Under the pieces are notes generated by a model that was given only the letters and a program-made list of their open reading frames with translations, had not been told where the DNA came from and made no database searches. Of a stretch of 64,000 bases of DNA, positions 9,015 through 17,267 are shown piece by piece; the stretch's first letter is position 1, and each line of letters begins with the position of its first letter. This DNA is from Parvibaculum sp002684405 (GTDB taxonomy: Bacteria; Pseudomonadota; Alphaproteobacteria; Parvibaculales; Parvibaculaceae). A program made the position numbers and the translations under genes. Location: the NCBI GenBank assembly GCA_965140395.1, contig OZ223206.1, positions 806,001 to 870,000 on the forward strand, written 5' to 3'.

Positions 9015-10145
9015 GTGACCCAGGGGGAAATGGAAGATGGTCACAAGTCCGATGGGAACAACAAATCAGGATACGTAATAACAACGATTTTGCTTGTTAC
9101 CGCATTGGTTGGGATTTTGCTCCAACTGGCGTCAGCCACAATTTTTGCTAATTTCCTAGGGAAATGGCCTGAGTTGGCAAAAATTATCGATTCTGTAGGT
9201 ACTGCCGCAATCTCTGCTTCGATCATCGGAATGACCTATGAATTTCTTCTACGCCGCGAGGTCATGCAACAGGAAGACGAACGCCTGCGCCGAATCTTTA
9301 GTCGGTTCACGAATGAAACTCTTCAGCACCTACCGTCCAAAGTTATGCTTGAACAGGGCGTATCATTTCTGTCTGAGGAGCAGCAAACTAAGACGTTAAG
9401 GTCCATTCTTGATCGGATGGCGGGGTCGCCCGTGCTGTCACATACGCTGTTCGATACAATACTTGAATCCAAGCCCTTAAGCGGAAAAATATGGAAGCAA
9501 ACTCGACATCATATCCTTTTGTCACCGGCAGATGATTTAAATAGTATCCGCATGAGGGATGTCATATCTTATTATGGACTTGTATCAAAAAAATTTCGCG
9601 TAGGTTTTTTTCGCGACCCTGATAGCCGCTATCTGGAAGCCAAGAAAGGCTCCTTGGATGCATTCTGGATATCCGCTGCCGTGTTCAACCTTTACGAAAC
9701 CACGGATAAACGTACATTTGATGTATTCGATTTCACCCTGACAAAAGGTAAGGACAAGCAGGCCTTAGATACGCAAATTCCGCACGAAACAGATGGCGCT
9801 TGCATATTTGAATTTGACGTGCCCGAAGAATATCAAGAATGTCAGGTAAGAATCTCATATACTTTGCGTACCCTTACAAGTCGGTCTGGACTTGTTCAGA
9901 TAACTTTGCCGAACGCAAGTGAAGGCTTGGAGATCACTGTTCAGTCAAAAATTCCTAATCGTACAACATTCGCGGTTCGCACATTCGCTCCAGACAGTGC
10001 TGAAATCAACACTACAGATCTTGGAAACGGCGAGATAAATATCGCGACGAAGGATGTTCTGCTAAGAGGGCATGGCGCGATCATTCTGTTGAAGAGAGAT
10101 GACGAAACAATGCCGCACCCCGATGCTGATCAAAATTTGAACTAA
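9015..10145 (+). CDS. Membrane protein with two N-terminal helices, unknown function
   Basis: The 376-residue protein has two hydrophobic segments (about 20-47 and 57-79) and then a long soluble part rich in predicted beta strands. No known domain is recognised. GTG 9015 follows AAGGGAG with normal spacing; ATG 9030 is an alternative. It is the last gene of the cassette, 12 bases behind the peptidase gene, and is probably translated from the same mRNA. It could be a membrane-acting effector, or an immunity or export partner for a peptide product; the sequence does not decide. Confidence 0.6.
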   Translation: MTQGEMEDGHKSDGNNKSGYVITTILLVTALVGILLQLASATIFANFLGKWPELAKIIDSVGTAAISASIIGMTYEFLLRREVMQQEDERLRRIFSRFTNETLQHLPSKVMLEQGVSFLSEEQQTKTLRSILDRMAGSPVLSHTLFDTILESKPLSGKIWKQTRHHILLSPADDLNSIRMRDVISYYGLVSKKFRVGFFRDPDSRYLEAKKGSLDAFWISAAVFNLYETTDKRTFDVFDFTLTKGKDKQALDTQIPHETDGACIFEFDVPEEYQECQVRISYTLRTLTSRSGLVQITLPNASEGLEITVQSKIPNRTTFAVRTFAPDSAEINTTDLGNGEINIATKDVLLRGHGAIILLKRDDETMPHPDADQNLN

Positions 10146-10147
10146 AC

Positions 10148-10209
10148 ATCGAAGCTGCAAGCTTGCTGGCTACCTGCGGGTCAAACTCGGCAACCAGCGA
10201 ACCTTCGAT
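10148..10209. other. Imperfect hairpin at the right end of the cassette
   Basis: ATCGAAG (10148-10154) pairs with CTTCGAT (10203-10209), and inside it TTGCTGG (10163-10169) pairs with CCAGC plus AA (10194-10201, one bulge). It abuts the right 25-bp site. No T-run follows. It may end cassette transcription or be part of the recombination site. Confidence 0.4.
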
Positions 10210-10234
10210 TGAACAAAATTGCTCATTCTGTTCA
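10210..10234. repeat. Right 25-bp palindromic inverted repeat of the cassette
   Basis: On the opposite strand this site reads as the left site (5369-5393) with one change, a T for C in the second arm. The 7-base spacer is TTGCTCA here, the reverse complement of the left spacer. The two sites are therefore inverted relative to each other, which for a tyrosine recombinase predicts inversion rather than excision. Confidence 0.75.
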
Positions 10235-10248
10235 ATCGGGGGACAACC

Positions 10249-10944
10249 GTGCGAAAAAAGTCGTATTTCCCTGCTCCGGCAGGGGCGCTAGCCGCCATTT
10301 TCATCACATCGCTGGGTCTTTCGGGCTGCGTCGCCGCAGCCGTGCCGCTGATCGCCGCCGAGGTCGGAGCGGTCGGTTTTGCCGGCTACAAGCTGGTCCT
10401 GACCTCTACCGGGGGCGAGGTCGGGGTCGATTTTCCTGAGGACAAAAACGGGAGCGGGCCGAATTCGCTGCCGGCCGTGAAGAAAATTGCCGTCTGGCCG
10501 GTCGGCGCCGGCGATGTGCATTTTGCCGAAGAGCTTTCAAAGTCCGGCAAGCTGAAGGTCGTCCCGCCGGCCAGGGTCTCGACCCTGCTGTCGCGCGCAG
10601 GCGTATCCGAAAACCTCAAGATGATGACGGCGGCCGAACAGGAGGCTGCCTATGCCCGGGTGTGCCGGTCGGCGGGCGTGGGGCTGGTCTTCGCCACGCA
10701 TCCCCATGGTCAGAAGATGGACAACAACACCTTCTCCTTCTCCCGCGCGACCATCACCTACACCACAGATCTCACCGCCTATTCCTGCAAGAAGCGCCAG
10801 ACGATCTGGAAGGACCGGATATCGCTGGTGCAGGAGCTCGGCCAGGACAACATCGCCTCCAATGAAGAACTCAACCGCATCGGCGCGGAGGCGGAAGCGG
10901 GTCGCGTGTTGCAGGCCATGAAGCTCAAATCCGCCAGCGTCTAA
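10249..10944 (+). CDS. Putative lipoprotein, unknown function
   Basis: The GTG start gives a short basic N-terminus, a hydrophobic stretch and the lipobox LGLSGC, so the protein is probably lipidated at that Cys and placed in the cell envelope. GGGGGAC lies a few bases before the start. The remaining roughly 200 residues match no family I can name. Base composition is clearly GC-richer than in the cassette to the left, marking the boundary. The gene for another exported protein follows 27 bases downstream. Confidence 0.6.
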   Translation: MRKKSYFPAPAGALAAIFITSLGLSGCVAAAVPLIAAEVGAVGFAGYKLVLTSTGGEVGVDFPEDKNGSGPNSLPAVKKIAVWPVGAGDVHFAEELSKSGKLKVVPPARVSTLLSRAGVSENLKMMTAAEQEAAYARVCRSAGVGLVFATHPHGQKMDNNTFSFSRATITYTTDLTAYSCKKRQTIWKDRISLVQELGQDNIASNEELNRIGAEAEAGRVLQAMKLKSASV

Positions 10945-10971
10945 TCATCATTCGTCTGAGGGAGGTTTCTC

Positions 10972-11355
10972 ATGAAAAGCCTTGCCACCTTGTGCCTTGC
11001 AAGTGTCGTCGCCTTTGCACCTCTTCCGGCAATCGCCGGCGGCCCCCTGACCAATCAGAAGGCCCAGCATGCAATCGACCAATGGACACCCGGAAACGGC
11101 AAAAAGACCGTTCTGGGTGTGCTGGAAAACCCCGCCCAGAACACGGCGACGGCCGATCTCATGCTCAAAGGACTTAAATGGCATCCGCCAAAGCGCGATC
11201 CGGTGATTGCCTATGCTCTGGGGCCGGGGCCGACCGACCGCATCTATAACGGCAAGGCGACGGCTCATTTCATCCACTACACGGATGGACGCTGGATATT
11301 GAAGGGGATCGACATTCCCCATGCGCATTTCGACGCCGACATCGTCGCCAAATAA
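10972..11355 (+). CDS. Exported protein of unknown function
   Basis: The 127-residue product begins with a clear signal peptide (basic residue, hydrophobic core, likely cleavage after AIAG). GAGGGAGG precedes the ATG. The mature part of about 105 residues has no family I recognise. It follows a lipoprotein gene closely and probably shares its transcript. Confidence 0.6.
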   Translation: MKSLATLCLASVVAFAPLPAIAGGPLTNQKAQHAIDQWTPGNGKKTVLGVLENPAQNTATADLMLKGLKWHPPKRDPVIAYALGPGPTDRIYNGKATAHFIHYTDGRWILKGIDIPHAHFDADIVAK

Positions 11356-11462
11356 TTGCCGGGTAGCCCAACGACTCCCGGAGGCTTGAGGGCGTTTAAG
11401 AAAAACAGACTGCCGTTTTGACCGTCCATTGGGCATGGACGAATGAGGTGGGAACAAGAGTC

Positions 11463-11654
11463 ATGAAGCACGGCAATGTTGTGCATCTGGGCGATGTCGA
11501 GTCCGTGGCCCCCTCTCCGGAGACCGCTCAGGAGAAGGAGACGCCGGACTGCGGTACTCGGAGATGGCCGGAAGGATGGTTCCTGGCCCCCATGAGCGTC
11601 GTAGCGCTCCTTGTCTGGGGATTGGCCATCTATGGGCTCACGAGGCTGTTCTAG
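11463..11654 (+). CDS. Small tail-anchored membrane protein
   Basis: The 63-residue product has a hydrophilic N-terminal half and one hydrophobic helix at the C-terminus (WFLAPMSVVALLVWGLAIYG). I chose the internal ATG because the upstream in-frame extension to 11418 lacks a ribosome site. Function is unknown. A strong terminator follows 46 bases later. Confidence 0.45.
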   Translation: MKHGNVVHLGDVESVAPSPETAQEKETPDCGTRRWPEGWFLAPMSVVALLVWGLAIYGLTRLF

Positions 11655-11700
11655 AGCTGTCTCGAAGCATTCAGTGGCGTCGGTCCTCTCTCCGTTCGAA

Positions 11701-11728
11701 AAACACCCCTCCCTTAGGAGGGGTGTTT
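11701..11728. terminator. Intrinsic terminator between convergent genes
   Basis: A perfect 12-bp stem (AAACACCCCTCC with GGAGGGGTGTTT) closes the loop CTTA. It has A-rich and T-rich flanks and lies between the convergent small membrane protein gene and the DUF3768 gene, so it may work in both directions. Confidence 0.85.
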
Positions 11729-11736
11729 GATAAAGA

Positions 11737-12072
11737 TCAATATTCCTCGGCGAGCATAATGGTCATGACGCGGATCGTGACGCCGGGATCGGCGGGGTCC
11801 GGGGAGTGCGCTTTTAGATCGCATCCGTAATAGTCGATCTTCCAGAAGACATGGCACCCATCCATGACCAGCGCTCCGAAGTCGTGCTCGCCATAGGGGT
11901 CGTTCTCCGCCTTGAAGTCGTCGAAGGCGCGGACCGCCTCTACAATCTTCTTCACCCCAAGCGATCCGAGCGCTTCGATGCCGCTTGTCATCATCATGCG
12001 GCCGCCGCGGCCGGTACGCCTGAACTCGTCGTTTAACCGCCGGATGGCGGGTATCTCATCTGCTTCTGCCAT
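11737..12072 (-). CDS. DUF3768 family protein
   Basis: The 111-residue protein shows the family's conserved stretches: IRRLNDEFRRT, the GGRMMMTSGI region, EHDFGALVMDG, FWKIDYYGCDL and SPDPADPGVTIRVMTIMLAEEY split across the C-terminus. The family is frequent on plasmids and integrative elements of Alphaproteobacteria and has no assigned function. The gene reads in the same direction as the RuvC-like and XRE genes 68 bases upstream. Confidence 0.85.
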   Translation of the reverse strand: MAEADEIPAIRRLNDEFRRTGRGGRMMMTSGIEALGSLGVKKIVEAVRAFDDFKAENDPYGEHDFGALVMDGCHVFWKIDYYGCDLKAHSPDPADPGVTIRVMTIMLAEEY

Positions 12073-12139
12073 TCTCGCTTCTCCTGCGCAGGCCGGGCCC
12101 CGGTATTGAGGCCCGGCCCTCGCGGGGGAAGCCGGCAGG

Positions 12140-12697
12140 TCACTCTGCGGCCCCCTCCTCGCTTATCGGACCCGTCGGGAGTTGCAGGCCTGCATCGAAG
12201 CCGAAGAAGGAGAAGGCCAAAGCGGCTGCCTTGAAGATCGTCATTTGCGGGCTCTCGCTCTCCCATTTCCGGCGCCTGGGCGGGAGATGCGCGCTTAAGG
12301 CCGGCACGTGCTTGGCGATCACCTCGGCAATCTCGTACCAGGTCTGAGCGCCGAGGCTTGCAAAACAGCGTTCGACCAGCGCATGCGGATAGCGGTAGCT
12401 GTCGATATTGTTGGTCGCGGCGAGCTTCTCGATGGCGCGGTTCAGTTTCCGGACCCTGCCCCGTCTGCGCTTTCGCGCTTCCTGCTCGGTGATCTCATCG
12501 AGTGCAATGACATCGGGGCGCTGCATCTCGATCAGGTTTGCGACCTTTTCCAGGCATTGCGGGTTCTTCTCGCCCTTGCGCACGACATGGATGCCCCAGT
12601 CGATCGGCGAGAGCGGGCTTTCCATCACGACATAGCCAAGGCCATAGGCATTGGCATGGATCGCCAGCACGGTGCCCCGCCAACGTCTCGACTTCAT
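12140..12697 (-). CDS. RuvC/RNase H-fold-like protein, possibly inactive
   Basis: The N-terminal VLAIHANAYGLGYVVME matches the first strand-turn-strand of RuvC-type resolvases, and PDVIALDEI resembles the second acidic strand. In active RuvC the first strand carries a catalytic Asp (IDPG); here the position is His-Ala-Asn, so catalysis may be lost or altered. The 185-residue length suits a single RuvC domain. The start ATG overlaps the stop of the upstream XRE regulator by four bases, so the pair is translationally coupled. Confidence 0.5.
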   Translation of the reverse strand: MKSRRWRGTVLAIHANAYGLGYVVMESPLSPIDWGIHVVRKGEKNPQCLEKVANLIEMQRPDVIALDEITEQEARKRRRGRVRKLNRAIEKLAATNNIDSYRYPHALVERCFASLGAQTWYEIAEVIAKHVPALSAHLPPRRRKWESESPQMTIFKAAALAFSFFGFDAGLQLPTGPISEEGAAE

Positions 12698-13047
12698 GAT
12701 TGAGGCGGGTTATCGGCGACGGCTCTGGCAAAGAGCTCCTTGATAAGACGGAGCTTGCGGCGGGAGCGGCGGTCGGAACGCACCGAGAGGTGCTCCTGCA
12801 TCGCATAGGCCTGACGGATCACGGCCTCCTCGACACTTTCGTAAAGGTCCGGAAAGAGGTCCCGCGGCGTTGCCCCGAAGATCACCTCATAGCCGAGGAG
12901 AACGCGTAGATTGGGTTTGCGCCAGCCCTTCTCGAAACGGGAGATCAGGGGGCCGCTTGTGTAGTTCAGCAGTCGGGCAAGCTCTCCCTGGGTGAGATGC
13001 CATTCCCGCCGCTTGGCACGCAAATGCCTTGCATATCTTCTTCGCAT
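12694..13047 (-). CDS. XRE-type helix-turn-helix regulator
   Basis: Residues 8-65 form a Cro/CI-type helix-turn-helix (LTQGELARLLNYTSGPLISR then FEKGWRKPN). The 117-residue product is a DNA-binding protein, likely controlling its own operon. It overlaps the RuvC-like gene by four bases. The C-terminal tail is basic and unassigned. Confidence 0.8.
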   Translation of the reverse strand: MRRRYARHLRAKRREWHLTQGELARLLNYTSGPLISRFEKGWRKPNLRVLLGYEVIFGATPRDLFPDLYESVEEAVIRQAYAMQEHLSVRSDRRSRRKLRLIKELFARAVADNPPQS

Positions 13048-13352
13048 AACTGGCTGCGCCCGGCGTTACTGGTAATCGTGAAGGACGCCCCGGTATCATC
13101 ACAAGCGCCACCGCTCTCCCCCAGACCTGAAAAATTGCCATGTTGGAAAGAACCGATGCGTAGATGCACATCGTCGGCTTGTTCCTTCATGAAAGCACGG
13201 GGGAAAACGGGACATGGGGATGTAGGGACGCGCATGGGGACAACGGAGACCGGCACGGTGCGCATTCTCCCGGCGCTCGGCATGAAGAAAACGATCCATC
13301 GGCTGATACCGACGGATCGTCCCCATCTCCCCATGTCTCTCGCGGACTGAAT
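13048..13352 (-). terminator. Intergenic region with an intrinsic terminator
   Basis: Near 13292-13319 the minus strand forms a hairpin (CGATCCGTCGG with CCGATGGATCG, one mismatch) followed by TTTTCTTC. It should end transcription of the ATPase gene that stops at 13353. A perfect 18-bp palindrome (CGGACTGAATTCAGTCCG) lies across the stop codon of that gene. The remaining 250 bases upstream of the XRE gene show no convincing gene and probably hold its promoter. Confidence 0.6.
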
Positions 13353-14669
13353 TCAGTCCGTCTTCCCTTCGCCGCGTATTTCGACGCCGTAATGGTCGAA
13401 CAGCGCCTTGAGGCGTTCCGTGCCGGGCAGCGGAAGCACAAAGACGCCATTGCTCTTATAGAGCGGCAGATGGAGGTTTTGCCGGATACGGGTGCCAAGC
13501 CACCGATTGGTGATAGGCCGGGCGTATTCGGCGCCGAAGCGCAGGCGGAAATGGTCCGCAATCTCGCCCAGGGGTATTTTCTGAACTGATGCTCCCTCAT
13601 TCATATCCCGAATGACCTCCAGCAGCCGGGCCTCAATGCCGAGGCCAAGGAGGGCCGTCCGGTCCGCCTGATAGCCTCTGGCGCGACTGGCGATCGCATC
13701 CCGTGTCTCCCGATCCTCCACGATGGAGAGCAGAGGCACGAACATCTGGTTGAGGCGCGCACTGAGCGTGCTATCCGCAAGGTCTTCGCCAATGCCGGCC
13801 GTCTCAAGGTTGCGGAAGCGATAGAGAAGCAGCTTGTTGCGTAGCCCTCTCGCTTCCTCCCTGTAGCTAGACGGCAGGTTCAGCGGAATGTCCTTGCGTA
13901 AGGCTCTCCGTCCCATCTCCTCGGTGATGAAGCGGCTCTCAAGCGCCTGATCGCGATAGGCGCCGCGTGTGGCGATCACCTTCGGGCCGAAAACATGAAA
14001 AGCATGCGGATTGAACTCGCGGTGGCGGTTGATCATGGTTCTCAAGACCGGCATGCCCCGGACATTTCCATTGTTGAGGATCTTCACGGCCTCCGCCTTT
14101 TCATCGCTCATCCGGAAATCCGCCTCGTCGAATATGAGCGTGCCGCGGAACGCGTCGAGAATGTGGAAGATGGGCGAGACGGTGGAGGCGCCGCTTGCAA
14201 AGAAGGCCTTCTGGCAGATCGAGCCGATCACGATGAGCGCTCTCGTCTTCCCCGTCCCGAAATCCCCCTGGAACCGCAGATAGGGGAGCTCGTTAAAGGC
14301 CTCATAGAGCCAGGAGAGCAGCACATAATGGCTCGTCATCCGCTCGAAGGAAGGTTCCAGATCGAGATAACGGTGGAGATAGGCCTCGATCTCGCCAAGA
14401 AGCTCCGCTTGGCCTCCATATTCTTCCGGCGCTGACGGCAGAACGACCACCTCATGGCGGATGAGGTTGTTCTCCGGCGAATAGGGCACGAGAGTAGAGC
14501 CGTCCGCGCGCGCCAGACTCTCTTCCATTGTCCAGCTGCCGTCCCGCCAGACGGCAAAACCCGTCTTGCGGCGTTCGGGATCGTAGATGAGCTCGACGGT
14601 CTCTCCTCCCTCTCGTGCAGAGACGGTGGGGGTCGGTCGCTTGCTCTCCCGCTTCTTGTCGTCGGACAT
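13353..14669 (-). CDS. P-loop ATPase, primase-helicase-like
   Basis: A Walker A motif (GDFGTGKTRAL) is followed by a Walker B-like strand (GTLIFDEADFRMSD). The protein is 438 residues with a hydrophilic N-terminus. The layout recalls helicase-type ATPases encoded by phage and integrative elements, but no primase domain is present. Its neighbours (DUF3768, RuvC-like, XRE) suggest a DNA-processing role in the mobile element. The ATPase fold is well supported; the specific function is not. Confidence 0.6.
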   Translation of the reverse strand: MSDDKKRESKRPTPTVSAREGGETVELIYDPERRKTGFAVWRDGSWTMEESLARADGSTLVPYSPENNLIRHEVVVLPSAPEEYGGQAELLGEIEAYLHRYLDLEPSFERMTSHYVLLSWLYEAFNELPYLRFQGDFGTGKTRALIVIGSICQKAFFASGASTVSPIFHILDAFRGTLIFDEADFRMSDEKAEAVKILNNGNVRGMPVLRTMINRHREFNPHAFHVFGPKVIATRGAYRDQALESRFITEEMGRRALRKDIPLNLPSSYREEARGLRNKLLLYRFRNLETAGIGEDLADSTLSARLNQMFVPLLSIVEDRETRDAIASRARGYQADRTALLGLGIEARLLEVIRDMNEGASVQKIPLGEIADHFRLRFGAEYARPITNRWLGTRIRQNLHLPLYKSNGVFVLPLPGTERLKALFDHYGVEIRGEGKTD

Positions 14670-14872
14670 GAGTGAAGCCTAGCGGGGCCTCTTGCGCGTC
14701 AGGAGACTTGGAAACTTGCAGCTCCGGCACGATTGCGGGGCTGCCGGATCAGACGCTGCGTCGTTAGCCTTTGAGATGCGTCCGGCATCCGTCATCCACA
14801 GGCGGGGATTCGACTCTTTTGCCTCTGCCCGGTAGGATTCCGCCGTTGCGCGGGTGTCGCCCGCGCCATCCC

Positions 14873-16510
14873 ATGAAGTACTTCCTCTATTGCCGCAAGT
14901 CGACGGAATCGGAAGACCGGCAGGTCCTTTCGATCGACTCGCAACGCGCCGAACTCATCAAGAATTTCGGCAAGCAGGCCGGCATTCAGATCGTCGATAC
15001 CTATCAGGAATCCTACAGCGCCAAGGCGCCCGGCCGGCCGCTTTTCAGCGAGATGCTGGAACGCATCGAGCGGGGCGAAGCCGAAGGGATCATCGCCTGG
15101 CACCCGGATCGTCTGGCGCGCAACTCGATCGATGGTGGGCGGATCATCTTCCTGCTCGACGGCAAGAAGCTTCAGGACCTCAAATTCGCGACCTTCTCCT
15201 TCGAGAACAATCCGCAGGGGAAGTTCATGCTTTCGATCATTTTCGGCTATTCGAAATATTATGTGGACAGTCTCTCGGAGAATGTGAAGCGCGGGAACCG
15301 GGCGAAGCTTCAACGCGGCTGGCGGCCCAATCGCGCGCCCATCGGATACCTCAACGATCCCGCAACCAAGACGATCATTCCCGACCCTGATCGCTTTCTT
15401 CTCGTCCGCAAGATGTTCGAATATGCCATGACCGGCTGCTACTCCGTGCGGCAGATCACCTTGGCCACGCGCGAATGGGGCCTCAAGACGCGGCAGCATT
15501 CCCGTATGGGTGGGCGTTATCTGGTCCCAAGCAATGTGCACCACATCCTGCGGAATCCCTTCTACAAGGGCACGCTCATATCGAATGGGGAACGTTACGA
15601 GGGCGCTCATCGTCCCCTGATAACGGTGGAGGAATTCGATGCTGTCCAGGCCGTCCTCGATGATCGAGGCAAGCCCGCGCCCGCGCGGCATGCCTTTCCG
15701 TTCACGGCGATCATTCGATGCGGTGAATGCGGCCTGATGGTGACCGCCGAAACAAAGGTCAAGCCCTCCGGCATGCGGTACCACTACTATCACTGCACGA
15801 GGAAGCGGTTGGACTATCGCTGCCGGCAGAAGTCCATACGTGCCGAAATCCTCGAGGCGGCCTTTTTCGATTTCGTCGAGCAGCACACCCTCCCCCAAGA
15901 AGCGGGTGACTGGATGCTAGCCCAGATATCAGCCGCGCGGGATGCCAACCGAGGCGTCTCCGCCTCTCGCAGCCATGCGTTACAATCAGCTCTTTCAGAT
16001 GTCCAGCGCTCGCTGGAGAATCTGACGTCACTCCGTATTCGCGATCTGATCGACGACGAAGAGTTTAAGACAAAGAGAACCCAGTTGCAGGAGGAGCAGG
16101 AGCGATTGGAAGCACGGCTTGCAACGCTTGACGACACCGCAAACGAATGGTTCTCACCCGCTGAAGCGGTCGTTTCGTTCAGCACACGCGCCGTTTCTTT
16201 GTATAAGGCGGGCGACTTGCCAACACGCCGAAATGTGGTGAAAACACTTGGATCACACTTCATCCTGAAGGATCAAAAAGTGAGTATCCAGGCCGCGAAA
16301 CCGTTCGTGAATCTCACAAAAAACGCCGACCGTTCTAATCTGCTGGCTGTTTTGGACGATGTTCGAACCCGCTACGGTACGCTCGATCAGGACTTCAGCA
16401 ATCTGCTGCGTGAAGTCCGGAAATTCGATCTCCACGCGAATGATACTGCTGCATCGACTCTCGAGGGAGTCGTGAAAAGATACCGGAACAACAAAAAGCC
16501 GCCCCTATAG
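14873..16510 (+). CDS. Large serine recombinase
   Basis: The 545-residue product has a resolvase catalytic domain beginning MKYFLYCRKSTE, with Ser10 as the likely nucleophile and Arg residues in HPDRLARN. A recombinase domain, a zinc-ribbon (CGECGLM then HYYHCT and YRC) and a C-terminal coiled coil (about 370-440) follow. Such enzymes integrate or excise mobile elements through short att sites. The start is placed at ATG 14873 because conserved sequence begins there. Three decayed copies of its 3' end (matching 16342-16500) occur at 22771, 24260 and 28544, between the defence modules downstream. A terminator overlaps its stop codon. Confidence 0.92.
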   Translation: MKYFLYCRKSTESEDRQVLSIDSQRAELIKNFGKQAGIQIVDTYQESYSAKAPGRPLFSEMLERIERGEAEGIIAWHPDRLARNSIDGGRIIFLLDGKKLQDLKFATFSFENNPQGKFMLSIIFGYSKYYVDSLSENVKRGNRAKLQRGWRPNRAPIGYLNDPATKTIIPDPDRFLLVRKMFEYAMTGCYSVRQITLATREWGLKTRQHSRMGGRYLVPSNVHHILRNPFYKGTLISNGERYEGAHRPLITVEEFDAVQAVLDDRGKPAPARHAFPFTAIIRCGECGLMVTAETKVKPSGMRYHYYHCTRKRLDYRCRQKSIRAEILEAAFFDFVEQHTLPQEAGDWMLAQISAARDANRGVSASRSHALQSALSDVQRSLENLTSLRIRDLIDDEEFKTKRTQLQEEQERLEARLATLDDTANEWFSPAEAVVSFSTRAVSLYKAGDLPTRRNVVKTLGSHFILKDQKVSIQAAKPFVNLTKNADRSNLLAVLDDVRTRYGTLDQDFSNLLREVRKFDLHANDTAASTLEGVVKRYRNNKKPPL

Positions 16511-16524
16511 CACTGGGGCGGCTT
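16496..16524 (+). terminator. Intrinsic terminator of the serine recombinase gene
   Basis: A perfect 10-bp GC-rich stem (AAGCCGCCCC with GGGGCGGCTT) has a 9-base loop containing the stop codon. The T-run afterwards is short, so efficiency is uncertain. Confidence 0.7.
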
Positions 16525-16534
16525 GGTTTGCGAG

Positions 16535-16882
16535 TCATATCCACCGAGGCTGAATGGTTGTCCTGGCAACCATTTCCTCCAGCTGTTCATAGTTGACGAC
16601 AGAGAAGGCATTCGCCCGGCGCCCCCGCAACATGACCTCAGTTGTCAGATCACCGCATATCATGTGCGGTGCCATGTCATGCAGGCTCAGATGAACCACT
16701 TCCATGGGGTTCCCCACCGGAGTGCCTTCGTCTCCTTCTACGCAGAAGAAGCACATCGGTTCGTTTCGCCAGAAACGCCAGCAGAACTTTGCCCGAAGAA
16801 GCAGACGCCCGAGAAAGTTCTTGTGTGCCTTGACGATACCTTCGACCTCTTCGGAGAACTGCTTGAGCTCAAGGGTGTTCAT
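16535..16882 (-). CDS. Hypothetical protein
   Basis: An open frame of 115 residues from an ATG with GAGGTG upstream, reading toward the recombinase terminator. Composition looks protein-like, with no membrane segment, signal peptide or motif I know. A longer start at 16939 is possible. It could be spurious. Confidence 0.4.
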   Translation of the reverse strand: MNTLELKQFSEEVEGIVKAHKNFLGRLLLRAKFCWRFWRNEPMCFFCVEGDEGTPVGNPMEVVHLSLHDMAPHMICGDLTTEVMLRGRRANAFSVVNYEQLEEMVARTTIQPRWI

Positions 16883-17102
16883 AGCGACACACCTCTTTTC
16901 TTGCCAGCGGACGTCCGAGAGGTATTTCCCGGCAGTCATAGCGAGGAACGGCCGAACGGAAGGGTTCGGGCCGCTTTTCGCTAGGACTGACGGGTAGTTT
17001 GGAGAGAACGGGCTGCTGAGTGGACCTTAGCATAGTCCGGGTACGGATGCATTTTGGTGCAAAGTGGTAGTGGGCACGGCCCACAAGCTAACCACTCTCA
17101 TC

Positions 17103-17267
17103 ATGAAAACCTTCTACTTCCCCATTGAACCAGTACCGTTCATTCGGCGAGCGCTTATCGATCAACCCGAGTCGGAGATCCGCGACGCCGAGAGCGCGCT
17201 GTACGCATACCTCGATCTTGTGCTGCGGGTATACGAAGACAGTCAGACTAAGGATGAGGAGGTATGA
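17103..17267 (+). CDS. Small protein coupled to a serine recombinase
   Basis: This 54-residue, rather acidic protein has no recognised domain. Its stop overlaps the ATG of the following serine recombinase gene by four bases, and AGGAGG for that gene lies within its 3' end, so the two are translationally coupled. It may be an accessory factor of the recombinase. Confidence 0.55.
   Translation: MKTFYFPIEPVPFIRRALIDQPESEIRDAESALYAYLDLVLRVYEDSQTKDEEV

Noticed and set aside
10148..10209. Integron attC site at the cassette end
   Set aside because: The hairpin has no recognisable attC core sites (RYYYAAC/GTTRRRY) and the recombinase lacks the IntI-specific insertion.
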